A stretch of DNA of 64,000 bases from Phycisphaerales bacterium. GTDB taxonomy: Bacteria; Planctomycetota; Phycisphaerae; Phycisphaerales; SM1A02. Below are positions 34,275 through 42,840 of this stretch, piece after piece. The position numbers were made by a program, and so were the translations under genes. The DNA lies in the NCBI GenBank assembly GCA_029242715.1, contig JAQWTL010000025.1, forward strand, positions 1 through 64,000. Reading direction: 5' to 3'. Every line of letters begins with the position of its first letter. The first letter of the stretch is position 1. Below the pieces are notes generated by a model that did not search any database, was not told the origin of the DNA, and worked only from the letters and a program-made list of their open reading frames with translations.

Positions 34275-36497
34275 TCAAACATCTGAAGAACAAATCAATT
34301 CCAATTCACATTGATTCCAGTTTTCGATCACGATCAAGAGATCGTTGACGTCTACATCACCATCACCATCGAGATCAGCATCACTTGCAGTGCTGTCCCA
34401 TGCATTGATGACCGCCAGAACATCGTTGACATTGACATTGCCATCCTTGTTGACATCGCCGTCGCAGAAACAGCTGTCCAGGAACATGTCTGAGTCAAAA
34501 TCACTTTCATCAACAATAATGCCATCGATATGACTTGGGCTGTTCTCGCAGAAGGTGCTGTCCTGAACAGAGAGCATCTTTTGATCCCAGTCGATCTGAT
34601 CGGAATCGTAAATGGCACCCCCGGCAGCTTCACCGCATACCCCACTTGATGAATGGCAATAGGGGATGACGTTGTTCCCAGAAAAGTCACAGTCAAGAAT
34701 GATCAGTGATTGATACTCCTCTCGATAAACCGCGCCGCCCTCTGCATTGCCACCAGAGAACAAATCAGTGGTTTGAGAATCATCTACCAAAGTAGAAACG
34801 GCTTTATTATCAATGAAGCAGCAGTGCTCAAGGGTCATGCTGGATCCCAGATGGTAGATCGCACCGCCTTGTACATTCTGTGCGATATCCCAACCGCCGT
34901 TTCCAGGCCCTCCATCACATTGGCAATAGATGGGGTCTTCATCCCAGCAGTCATTGCATGGTGAGCAGGCTAATTCGATTTCATGCTGTGCACGATTCTT
35001 TTCGAATCGCGTATTGTTGATGGTGAAGAGATCCGCCAGTGATGATCCTGTGCTGATGGCGCCGCCTCGACGACTCGCACTGTTGCCCGTGAAAAAGCAG
35101 TCTTGCATGCTGGTCCACCAGGCATCACTTATGAATACGCCGCCGCCTTCACATTCATTGCCCTGTGCCCAGTTGTCTACAAACTGTGTGCCCAGGACGC
35201 GAAGATTGCTTTGTATGGCATAGATGCCACCGCCGTCTTGGTGCGTACTGTTGCCTTCAAGCAGACAATCGGTGATCCGTGCGTATTCTGCGCCCTGGAT
35301 GCCTATCGCGCCGCCACCAACTCCATTGCCTGAGCCAATACAGACATCAGCCTGATTGTTTATGAAGTCACATCGCGAGATCAGCAGATGAGTCGGTGAG
35401 AATGCCCAGATTCCGCCACCAACAGCACCGGCGGAGTTGTCCTTCAAAGTGCAATCAAAGAGATAGCCTCTGGGGTCTCCTGGGTAATTTGATTCAACGC
35501 TTCCGCCGATACAAATGGCGCCGCCTTGTACCTGGGCACTGTTTCCAGTGAGAGTGCAGTTGATCAGCCAGGTACCGCCAAGCATTCCAGCACATTGAAT
35601 AGGATCAGAATCACAATCAGTGCACGCGGGGTTCTCATCCAGATCACATTCATAGAGGCACAGTTGCTCGGGGTCGCAGTTCCCATTGCCACTATTCCAT
35701 TCGCAATTGCAATCCATGTCGCCATCCAATGAAATGCTTGCAGTTGTCGAAATAGCACCACCACGGATTGCGGTATTGGATTCAAAATGACATTCTTGCA
35801 TAAGAACGTTCGAAAATTTTCCGATTCCCAGGGCGCCAGCCCAATCGTTACTGTGATTATCACTGAACTGACAATGGGTCATGTTCACATTTGATTTGTA
35901 GCAGGCCGCAGCGCCGCCCCAATGAGCGTGGCTTGCATTGAATTGGCAGGATTCCACATGCAAACCGACCTGATAAGCGAGCAGTGCGCCACCGCATTCC
36001 GGATAAAGGGTTTCAATTGGAATTGAGGGGATATCAGAAAATTGAACGCCAACGCCACGGGTGACATGCAGTCCGGTGAGCGAAACCTGATGAACATCAG
36101 CTCCATGTACTTCGCATTGGATTCCGCGTCGTTCATCTTCGCCATCGATGATCACGATCTTGCCATCGATTTCAAGTCCTTCGACATCAAGTGTCCGGTT
36201 CTCAAGTCGCATGACCGGATTGGGTAGACCTGTCAAAGGGTCTGTGCCAGTGCCGACATAGGTTCCCGGCCAGATGGTGATCAGATCGCCGTCAGCAGCT
36301 TGGTCGATCGCATCCTGAATTGTCAGGAAGTGGGCGTCGGGGTTCTGTAATCGGTCATCATCCACGGTCCATGTTGCACCGTTTACTGTCATGGTGGCCA
36401 GCAGTACAGCCAGCGGCATCATCAGCAGCCGGCATCCAAGATTGTCGGATCGATGTCGGCTTTGCTTGGAGAGAAAAGAGGGATCAGGTGATCGCAT
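34275..36497 (-). CDS. Secreted right-handed beta-helix protein with dockerin-like C-terminus
   Basis: 740 aa. Start ATG 36497 after AAAGGA. N-terminus contains the signal helix LLMMPLAVLLATMTVNGA. Starts like polymorphic outer-membrane/pectate-lyase-type proteins: WTVDDDRLQNPDAHFLTIQDAIDQAADGDLITIWPGTY. Many turns of the type GGAI-C-x-SN-x(3)-C-x-F-x-N-N-x-A follow (GGALLAYQVGLHVESCQFNAS, GGAISTTASISLDGD, GGGIYAIQSNLRVLGTQFVDN). Two inserted Asp/Cys-rich stretches (e.g. CDPEQLCLYECDLDENPACT) interrupt the helix. The tail has two calcium loops, DVNKDGNVNVNDVLAVINAW and DLDGDGDVDVNDLLIVIENW. Convergent with the protease gene, 22 bp between stops. Function unknown; adhesin-like or matrix role inferred. 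Confidence 0.87.
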   Translation of the reverse strand: MRSPDPSFLSKQSRHRSDNLGCRLLMMPLAVLLATMTVNGATWTVDDDRLQNPDAHFLTIQDAIDQAADGDLITIWPGTYVGTGTDPLTGLPNPVMRLENRTLDVEGLEIDGKIVIIDGEDERRGIQCEVHGADVHQVSLTGLHVTRGVGVQFSDIPSIPIETLYPECGGALLAYQVGLHVESCQFNASHAHWGGAAACYKSNVNMTHCQFSDNHSNDWAGALGIGKFSNVLMQECHFESNTAIRGGAISTTASISLDGDMDCNCEWNSGNGNCDPEQLCLYECDLDENPACTDCDSDPIQCAGMLGGTWLINCTLTGNSAQVQGGAICIGGSVESNYPGDPRGYLFDCTLKDNSAGAVGGGIWAFSPTHLLISRCDFINNQADVCIGSGNGVGGGAIGIQGAEYARITDCLLEGNSTHQDGGGIYAIQSNLRVLGTQFVDNWAQGNECEGGGVFISDAWWTSMQDCFFTGNSASRRGGAISTGSSLADLFTINNTRFEKNRAQHEIELACSPCNDCWDEDPIYCQCDGGPGNGGWDIAQNVQGGAIYHLGSSMTLEHCCFIDNKAVSTLVDDSQTTDLFSGGNAEGGAVYREEYQSLIILDCDFSGNNVIPYCHSSSGVCGEAAGGAIYDSDQIDWDQKMLSVQDSTFCENSPSHIDGIIVDESDFDSDMFLDSCFCDGDVNKDGNVNVNDVLAVINAWDSTASDADLDGDGDVDVNDLLIVIENWNQCELELICSSDV

Positions 36498-36648
36498 CAG
36501 ATTCCTTTCGCATTCCCCCTCGGACTCAATCTGTCTATGAGCATTGGTTCTGGATGCATGGCCTTGCGCCGAACCAACCCAAATGTAACTACAACTACGT
36601 GAATCAAGAACACATTAGTTTGAGGGAGCACACTTCAATGAAACTGCA

Positions 36649-36723
36649 ACTAAAAAGCAGCCCTCTGCACTTTGGCAGAGGGCTGCATCAGTTCATTTAT
36701 GCAGGCATGTTTACTAGAGGCAC
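36649..36723. repeat. 75-bp identical 3'-end block, copy A
   Basis: Identical over 75 bases to 38594-38668. It spans the last codons of the FG-GAP gene, its stop and its terminator. Perfect identity, in contrast to the diverged coding regions, indicates recent duplication or gene conversion. Confidence 0.88.
36652..36686 (-). terminator. Terminator of FG-GAP gene 36714-38288
   Basis: 12-bp perfect stem GCAGCCCTCTGC / GCAGAGGGCTGC with a 6-nt loop, followed on the minus strand by five T. Confidence 0.92.
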
Positions 36724-38288
36724 AAACCCCATTCGCCGATCACGAGCAGCAAGTCGTTGACACCCACGGTGCCATCACCATCAACATCGGCGGGGCAGTC
36801 CGCGTCTGGAACGCAGTCGTCCCAGCCGCCGATGACCGCGAGGATATCGTTGACGTTGATGGTGCCATCGCCATTGGTGTCGGGGCATTCACATTCATCG
36901 GGGATGCCATTGCCGTTGGTGTCCTCAGAGGTACCGAAGGCGATGTCATCAATATCGCAGATGCCGTTTTCGTTGCAGTCGATCAGATCTGGAATATTGA
37001 AGATAGAGGCGCTGCCGGAATTGCCTCCGTTGTCATCATCTGCATAGGCCCCAACCAGGGCGGTGGTTCCCGAGATGGCGACGGAGTAGCCGAAGTAGTC
37101 AGTGCTTTCACCATCGGCGGCCAGGAGCTTGGCGGTTTCAAGCCAGCTGCTGTCTTGTTGTTGCTTGAAGATGTAGGCGCTGCCGGAGTAACTTCCGTTG
37201 TCATCATCGCCATAGGCCCCAACCAGGGCGATGGTTCCCGAGATGGCAACGGACCAGCCGAGGAAGTCCTTGCTTTCACCATCCGAGGCCAGGAGCTTTG
37301 CCGTCTCCAGCCAGGTGCCATTTTCTTGTTGCTCAAAGATGTAGGCGCTGCCGGAGTAGTCACCGTTGTCACCATCTCTATGGACTCCAACCAGGGCGGT
37401 GGTTCCTGAGATGGCAACGGAGTAGCCGAACCAGTCATTGCTTTCACCATCGGAGGCCAGGAGCTTGGCAGTCTCCAGCCAGCTGCCATCTTGTTGTTGC
37501 TCGAAGATGTAGGCGCTGCCGGAGTTGAGCCCGTTGTCATCATCGTAACAGGCCCCAACCAGGGCGGTGGTTCCCGAGATGGCAACGGAGTAGCCCAAGC
37601 GGTCGTTGCTTGCACCATCCGAGGCTGTGAGCTTGGCGGTCTCCAGCCAGGTGCCGTCTTGTTGCTGCTCGAAAATGTAGCCGCTGCCGGAGTTTGATCC
37701 GTTGTCACCATCTTCATAGGCTCCAATCAGGACGGTGGTTTCCGAGATGGCGACGGAGTAGCCGAAGTAGTCAGAGCTTTCTCCATCGGAGGCCAGGAGC
37801 TTGGCGGTCTCCAGCCAACTGCCGTCTGGTTGTTGCTCGAAGATGTAGGCGCTGCCGGAGTTTGTTTCGTTGCCGTCGCCGCGATAGGCCCCAACCAGGG
37901 CGATGGTTCCCGAGATGGCAACGGAGTTGCCGAAGAAGTCAGTGCTCGCACCATCGGAGGCCAGGAGCTTGGCGGTCTCCAGCCAACTGCCGTCTGGTTG
38001 TTGCTCAAAGATGTAGGCGCTGCCGGAGTTTGATCCGTTGTCATCATCTAAAGAGGCCCCAACCAGGGCGGTGGTTCCCGAGATGGCGACGGAGTAGCCG
38101 AGCCAGTCATTGCTTGCACCATCGGAGGCCAGGAGCTTGGCTACTTGCTCAGGTTCACAGTTGATGTCATCGTCAGCCATGGCAGCTGCTGCCGTGGAAC
38201 ACACATAGAACATCATCAGCAGAACAAGAAGCGAGTGGCGTGAAGAGCGAACTAAAGGTGAGGCTGTCATGCATGAACTCTTTGACAT
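36714..38288 (-). CDS. Seven-blade FG-GAP propeller protein with dockerin-like C-terminus
   Basis: 524 aa; ATG 38288 or 38270. Signal helix HSLLVLLMMFYVCSTAAAAMA. Exactly seven ~57-residue blades (AKLLASDG-x2-S-D-x-FGYSVAISGTTALVGA-x5-DDNG-x-NSGSAYIFEQQ-x-DG-WLETAK), the number needed to close one integrin-like propeller, with DxDNG calcium loops. Blades are highly alike in DNA as well. A Ca-binding spacer DCNENGICDIDDIAFGTSED follows, then CPDTNGDGTINVNDILAVIGGWDDC and CPADVDGDGTVGVNDLLLVIGEWGLCL. First of three tandem relatives on this strand. Probably an exported calcium-dependent binding protein; ligand unknown. Confidence 0.88.
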   Translation of the reverse strand: MSKSSCMTASPLVRSSRHSLLVLLMMFYVCSTAAAAMADDDINCEPEQVAKLLASDGASNDWLGYSVAISGTTALVGASLDDDNGSNSGSAYIFEQQPDGSWLETAKLLASDGASTDFFGNSVAISGTIALVGAYRGDGNETNSGSAYIFEQQPDGSWLETAKLLASDGESSDYFGYSVAISETTVLIGAYEDGDNGSNSGSGYIFEQQQDGTWLETAKLTASDGASNDRLGYSVAISGTTALVGACYDDDNGLNSGSAYIFEQQQDGSWLETAKLLASDGESNDWFGYSVAISGTTALVGVHRDGDNGDYSGSAYIFEQQENGTWLETAKLLASDGESKDFLGWSVAISGTIALVGAYGDDDNGSYSGSAYIFKQQQDSSWLETAKLLAADGESTDYFGYSVAISGTTALVGAYADDDNGGNSGSASIFNIPDLIDCNENGICDIDDIAFGTSEDTNGNGIPDECECPDTNGDGTINVNDILAVIGGWDDCVPDADCPADVDGDGTVGVNDLLLVIGEWGLCL

Positions 38289-38593
38289 CTGGTGTGTTAC
38301 GAATCGACAGCAAGTTTCACACTTGCCTCAGTGGTCGAATCTAGATGCAGACTCTGCCGTCGCTTGATTGGCGGCTAAATTTCTTACTGTTCACTAAATA
38401 CTGGAACACCCCTTGGAACTCTCGCTGCCATACAGCAGGTATCCGGTTCCTTTCACATTCATCTCGGATTCAATCGGTGTGTGAGTATTTGTTCGAGATG
38501 TCTGAAATGGCACTGAGCCAATTCGAATGTATCTGCGACATTCGTGGTTCGTGAATACAGTAGTTTGAACCAGCACACGTCAATAAACCCAAG
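38289..38593. other. Spacer within the FG-GAP gene array
   Basis: No gene. About 130 bp (38450-38590) are recognisably related to 36505-36648 (shared words such as ttcctttc.cattc and cggattcaatc), so the intergenic DNA was copied with the genes. It should hold the promoter of the gene at 36714. Confidence 0.5.
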
Positions 38594-38668
38594 ACTAAAA
38601 AGCAGCCCTCTGCACTTTGGCAGAGGGCTGCATCAGTTCATTTATGCAGGCATGTTTACTAGAGGCAC
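38594..38668. repeat. 75-bp identical 3'-end block, copy B
   Basis: Identical to 36649-36723; see that copy. It covers the 3' end and terminator of the 38659-42591 gene. Confidence 0.88.
38597..38631 (-). terminator. Terminator of FG-GAP gene 38659-42591
   Basis: Same 12-bp stem and 6-nt loop as at 36652-36686, followed by T5 on the minus strand. Confidence 0.92.
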
Positions 38669-41600
38669 TCGCCCCATTCGCTGATGATCAGCAGAACATC
38701 ATTGACACCCACGGTGCCATCGAGGTCGACATCGGCGGGGCAATCATCATCTGGCGGGCAGTCGCCCCAGGCGTCGATCACGGCGAGGATGTCATTCACA
38801 TCGACGGAGCCGTCACCATTGGTATCGGGGCAGTCGCACGAGTCGTAGGCGACATTACCGCCGAGGTCTTGCCAGTTGCCTCCTGAGATGTCGTTGAAAT
38901 CATGGCCGCACAGAGTGGAGTCCTGGAGGGAGACCATGGAAGATTCGGATACGCCCCAGATCTGACCAACGCTGGCCAGCCCGGTGTTGTCTTCAAACTC
39001 ACATTGATTCATGGTGACGAGGATGGTGTCTTCCAGGCCTTGTTCGCCGATGTGGAAGGCGCCTCCCAAGCCTGCATGGTTGTATTCGAATCGAGTGTTC
39101 CGCAGGTCAACGATTGCGTTGAATGCCGCCAATCCACCACCACCACCGGAGAGAGGAGGGTGTGCTTGCGTGGCAGTATTGGTGGAGATCAGGCAGTTCA
39201 TGAATTCAACGGGGTCACCGTTGACTGAACTTCTATTGATCGCGAGGCCACCACCGCCGCCATTCACGGACTCGTTGCCCCTGAAGTGGCAGTTCTCAAG
39301 CAAGGGTGCGCCAGCAACCACGTACAGGCCACCACCGCGAGCGGCGCGGTTGGCCACGATGTCACAGTTGCGGATCGTGGGAGCGGCATTGGCGATCAGG
39401 AGTCCGCCTCCACGCCAAGTAACATCACCGCCCGTCATGGAGAACCCGTCGACAACGGTTTCCCGGCTTTGTTGATTGACGATGCTCAAGGCGGTGGCGT
39501 CGGTATTGCCAAGAATAAATGTGGCTTCTGATCCCACCTCGGAAACAAGTACAACGGGATGTGTCGGAAGAACGACCGGACCCAGGTAGACTCCAGGGCT
39601 CACCAGGATCGTCGAGCCTGATACCGACAAGTCCAAGGCCGACTGGATGTCCTCAAACATGGCGCTTCCATCAGTCGCTACGGTGATCACGAAGTTCGTG
39701 TCACACTCATCAGGGATGCCATCGCCGTTTGTATCCGGTGAGTGACCACTGGCGAGATCGCAGGAGTCTGGTACGCCATTGTTGTTGCAGTCAAGTTCAA
39801 GACCCTGCTCGATCTCATAGTGATCCGGGATGAGGTCACTGTCGCAGTCTGTCTCACAGGTATCGGGGATGCCATTCGAGTCGACATCGAGATAGAGGCC
39901 ATCAGCGATGTCGCACGAGTCCAATGCGCCGTTGCCATCGCAGTCGACGCTGAGGCCTGAGGCGATATCCAACTCATCGCAGATCCCGTTGAGGTTGCAA
40001 TCGTCCTGGCCGGCACTGTTCGCTGGCGGCACGGTGAAGACTGAGACTTCAGTGAACAGGAAGTCGTTCATAAAGCCGATGGCAATCTGGTTGCCGGATA
40101 AATCGACTCGAGGAGAGGGCATCCAGTCTACGGGCAGTTCAGGTCGTTTGAAGATCTCGATCTCGTTCCACTGGTCATCTTCGAAGCGGAACAGGTGGAC
40201 TCGTCCCTGTTCAACATCGGAATCATCCGGCCAGTTGTAATTGATCCCTGACGAAACCGCTATCAAGTCACCGCTGATTCTGACGGCATAGCCGAGCCCT
40301 CGGGTTTTCGGCTCCTGTGATTCGAGAGCCTGCTCCGGTGCCCAGAGTCCACCGGTACGACGATAGACAAGGGCATGATTCACATCCAAACTGTGAGCTC
40401 GCCCAACAACAGCGACATCGCCTTCCAGGTCAACGCTGTCTCCCAGCACCAAGCCTCCGGTTGGCAGTTGCTGAGTTTCAATCCAGTCCTCCCCGTCGTA
40501 TTCGAAGATCCATGCACCGGAACTCAGGCTCCCCACAATGACGGTGTTGCCGTCGATGGCCACATCCGTTCCAAACCATTCAGTTGGTTCACCCAGCGTT
40601 TGAACCAGAGTGGTCTCGTGCAACCAGGTCGATCCAAAGCGGCGGTAGACACGGACTCCAGGCATATCCACATCGGATCCCACGACGGCCACGTCGCCCG
40701 AGATCGACACGCTGAGGCCGTAATACCACTCTCCTTGTTCATCGAAGGTTGACTCCACATTCCATTGACCGCCTTGGCGGCGGTAGATAGTTGATCGTCC
40801 CCCGGCCCCAGTGGTTGAGCCGACGATCACTGTGTCTCCGGAGATATCCAATGACTTTCGCGGCCACCACAACGAGCTTTCGTCATCGTCGAATAATCGA
40901 GTGGCCTCGTGAATCCATTGCCCCTGTTCTCGGTGGAAGAAGTGGACGTTGAACGTGTTGTGTGGGGGATCGACATTGGTATCCAGGACAGCGGCAATAT
41001 CGCCGGAAATCGCAAGATCAAGTCCGGTGGCATACCCGCCATCACCCAGATTCCCGTCGTACCCGAGATCTTGCTCGAAAGTTGAGCACAACAAAAGAGG
41101 GCATTCATCCGGGATACCGTTGCCATCGGCATCCTGGCTGGTGCCATCGGCGATGTCGCAGTCGTCGGGAACGTTATTGGCATTGCAGTCCTGACTCAGG
41201 CCGGACTGAATATCCAGATAATCACAAATGCCATTGTCGTTGCAGTCCTGATCTATGGAGTTTGTGGACAAGGATGTCAGGTAGGCGCTACCGGAACTGT
41301 TGCCGAAGTCATCATCACCGGGCATTCCGATGATGAGATCATCACTGGCCAGGCAGACTGAAGATCCGAAGCCATCCTCAAGCTCACCATCGGCGGGGGT
41401 GATGATGGTGGTCTCCAACCAGTCATTCCCTGAAGTTCGCTGGAAGGTGTAGACAGATCCTGGACCAAGGTTGCTGTCCATGATGCTTGGGGCAGCCACG
41501 ATGGCATAATCGCCATCCACAGATACAGATCTGCCGAAGTAGTCATCTTCCTGGGCATTTGAGGCGGTGAGTTTGTCGACCTGTAGCCAGGTGCCGTTGT

Positions 41601-42591
41601 CATCTTGTTGAAAGACATATGCAGAGCCAGTTCGCTTCAGGCCCGGTTGATTCGAGTAGAAGGCACCTACGAGTGCGGTCTCGTCGGAGAGACTGACGCT
41701 GAAGGCGAACTGATCGTAAGACTCGCCATCGGAGGCAGTGAGTTTGGCAGACTGGAGCCAGTTTCCGTCGTTTTGTTTGCTGAAGATGTATGCACTGCCC
41801 GAGTAGGAACCGTTGTCATCATCGTAAGGCGCTCCAATGAGAACGGTAGTTCCTGAGATATCGACGGAAGAGCCGAGGCTCTCCCAATGATCAGCATCTG
41901 AAGCCGTGAGCTTGGCGGTTTCCAGCCAGGTGCCATCTGGTTGCTGCTCGAAGATGTAGGCACTGCCTGAATTGTCTCCATTGCCATTATCGTTATTGGC
42001 TCCGATCACCGCGGTCATGCCGGAGAGGGCGACGGAATGGCCGAATCGTGCATAGCTCCCACCATCCGAAGCCGTGAGCTTGGCGGTCTCCAGCCAGGTT
42101 CCATCCTGTTGTTGCTTGAAGATATAGGCGCTGCCGGATGATGATCCGTTGTCATCATCGCCAATGGCCCCAACCAGGGCGGTATCACCATCGACGCTGA
42201 TCGAGCGTCCGAAGTCGTTATTGCCAGCCTGGTCGGATGAAGTCAGTTGTCCGGTTTCCGTCCACTGCCCGCTCCAGTTGCGTGCGTAGGTGGTGACGAC
42301 ACCGGTGGCACCGCTTGAAGTCGAGGGGGCGCCAACCATGGCGGTGTCGCCCGAGATGCTGACAGAAGATCCGAACGCACTTCCTTGAGTGTTGTTGCTC
42401 GAGGGCAGTTTGAATGGGCAGGAGGCCAGGCTTGCCATCGATGTCTGCGCTACCAATGACGTCAGGCCAAGCAGGAGCAGGGTTCGTGGAAAGTGTTTTT
42501 GAGTACGGAACGATTCGGGCATGTTCGTCGCCTTTTGCATGTTGTGTGAAAGTTCGGGAACCAGTTCACACTCACCTCTGGAAAAAGACAT
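38659..42591 (-). CDS. Giant double-propeller FG-GAP, beta-helix and dockerin-like protein
   Basis: 1310 aa. ATG 42591 has GAGGAG at 6 nt; ATG 42522 would give a more compact signal peptide (PRTLLLLGLTSLVAQTSMA). Domain order: propeller 1 with seven FG-GAP blades (~60-440); Ca-binding DCNxNGIxD repeats; propeller 2 with seven more diverged blades (~505-850, e.g. KSLDISGDTVIVGST); a second run of DCDxNGxxDxCD repeats (~855-960); right-handed beta-helix (VITVATDGSAMFEDIQSALDL.., GGGLLIANAAPTIRNCDIVAN); dockerin-like pair ending VNDVLLIISEWGECL. The plan resembles a modular adhesin. Middle gene of the tandem array. Confidence 0.88.
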   Translation of the reverse strand: MSFSRGECELVPELSHNMQKATNMPESFRTQKHFPRTLLLLGLTSLVAQTSMASLASCPFKLPSSNNTQGSAFGSSVSISGDTAMVGAPSTSSGATGVVTTYARNWSGQWTETGQLTSSDQAGNNDFGRSISVDGDTALVGAIGDDDNGSSSGSAYIFKQQQDGTWLETAKLTASDGGSYARFGHSVALSGMTAVIGANNDNGNGDNSGSAYIFEQQPDGTWLETAKLTASDADHWESLGSSVDISGTTVLIGAPYDDDNGSYSGSAYIFSKQNDGNWLQSAKLTASDGESYDQFAFSVSLSDETALVGAFYSNQPGLKRTGSAYVFQQDDNGTWLQVDKLTASNAQEDDYFGRSVSVDGDYAIVAAPSIMDSNLGPGSVYTFQRTSGNDWLETTIITPADGELEDGFGSSVCLASDDLIIGMPGDDDFGNSSGSAYLTSLSTNSIDQDCNDNGICDYLDIQSGLSQDCNANNVPDDCDIADGTSQDADGNGIPDECPLLLCSTFEQDLGYDGNLGDGGYATGLDLAISGDIAAVLDTNVDPPHNTFNVHFFHREQGQWIHEATRLFDDDESSLWWPRKSLDISGDTVIVGSTTGAGGRSTIYRRQGGQWNVESTFDEQGEWYYGLSVSISGDVAVVGSDVDMPGVRVYRRFGSTWLHETTLVQTLGEPTEWFGTDVAIDGNTVIVGSLSSGAWIFEYDGEDWIETQQLPTGGLVLGDSVDLEGDVAVVGRAHSLDVNHALVYRRTGGLWAPEQALESQEPKTRGLGYAVRISGDLIAVSSGINYNWPDDSDVEQGRVHLFRFEDDQWNEIEIFKRPELPVDWMPSPRVDLSGNQIAIGFMNDFLFTEVSVFTVPPANSAGQDDCNLNGICDELDIASGLSVDCDGNGALDSCDIADGLYLDVDSNGIPDTCETDCDSDLIPDHYEIEQGLELDCNNNGVPDSCDLASGHSPDTNGDGIPDECDTNFVITVATDGSAMFEDIQSALDLSVSGSTILVSPGVYLGPVVLPTHPVVLVSEVGSEATFILGNTDATALSIVNQQSRETVVDGFSMTGGDVTWRGGGLLIANAAPTIRNCDIVANRAARGGGLYVVAGAPLLENCHFRGNESVNGGGGGLAINRSSVNGDPVEFMNCLISTNTATQAHPPLSGGGGGLAAFNAIVDLRNTRFEYNHAGLGGAFHIGEQGLEDTILVTMNQCEFEDNTGLASVGQIWGVSESSMVSLQDSTLCGHDFNDISGGNWQDLGGNVAYDSCDCPDTNGDGSVDVNDILAVIDAWGDCPPDDDCPADVDLDGTVGVNDVLLIISEWGECL

Positions 42592-42840
42592 TACGACTCC
42601 TCAATGGAGGGGCGTGGAATGACGACCAAATTTCTTGTGACGCCCTTTACGTCATCCTCCCCACGATCAACCGTCGCATCTCATATCGCATGAAATCAGA
42701 AGCCAAACTGTCGCGCGGCAGCCTTTTGGTTGCACTTGCATGTACAGCCAGCGGCATTATTGATGTTCAGGGTGCTGACATGTGAAAAATCATGTAAACC
42801 TCGCGAGTATTTCAATGAGGTGTGGTGGCGTGGGGTGGTT
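42592..42840. other. Spacer in the FG-GAP array with a possible gene remnant
   Basis: Minus-strand promoter region of the 38659 gene. On the plus strand 42690-42785 encodes a 31-residue signal-peptide-like ORF (RGSLLVALACTASGIIDVQG) that stops soon after, without a ribosome site; it may be the debris of a lost secreted-protein gene. Confidence 0.35.

Noticed and set aside
36649-38668. The two 75-bp identical blocks as ends of an insertion element
   Set aside because: Each is the 3' end and terminator of an FG-GAP gene in the same orientation; no transposase or target duplication is present.
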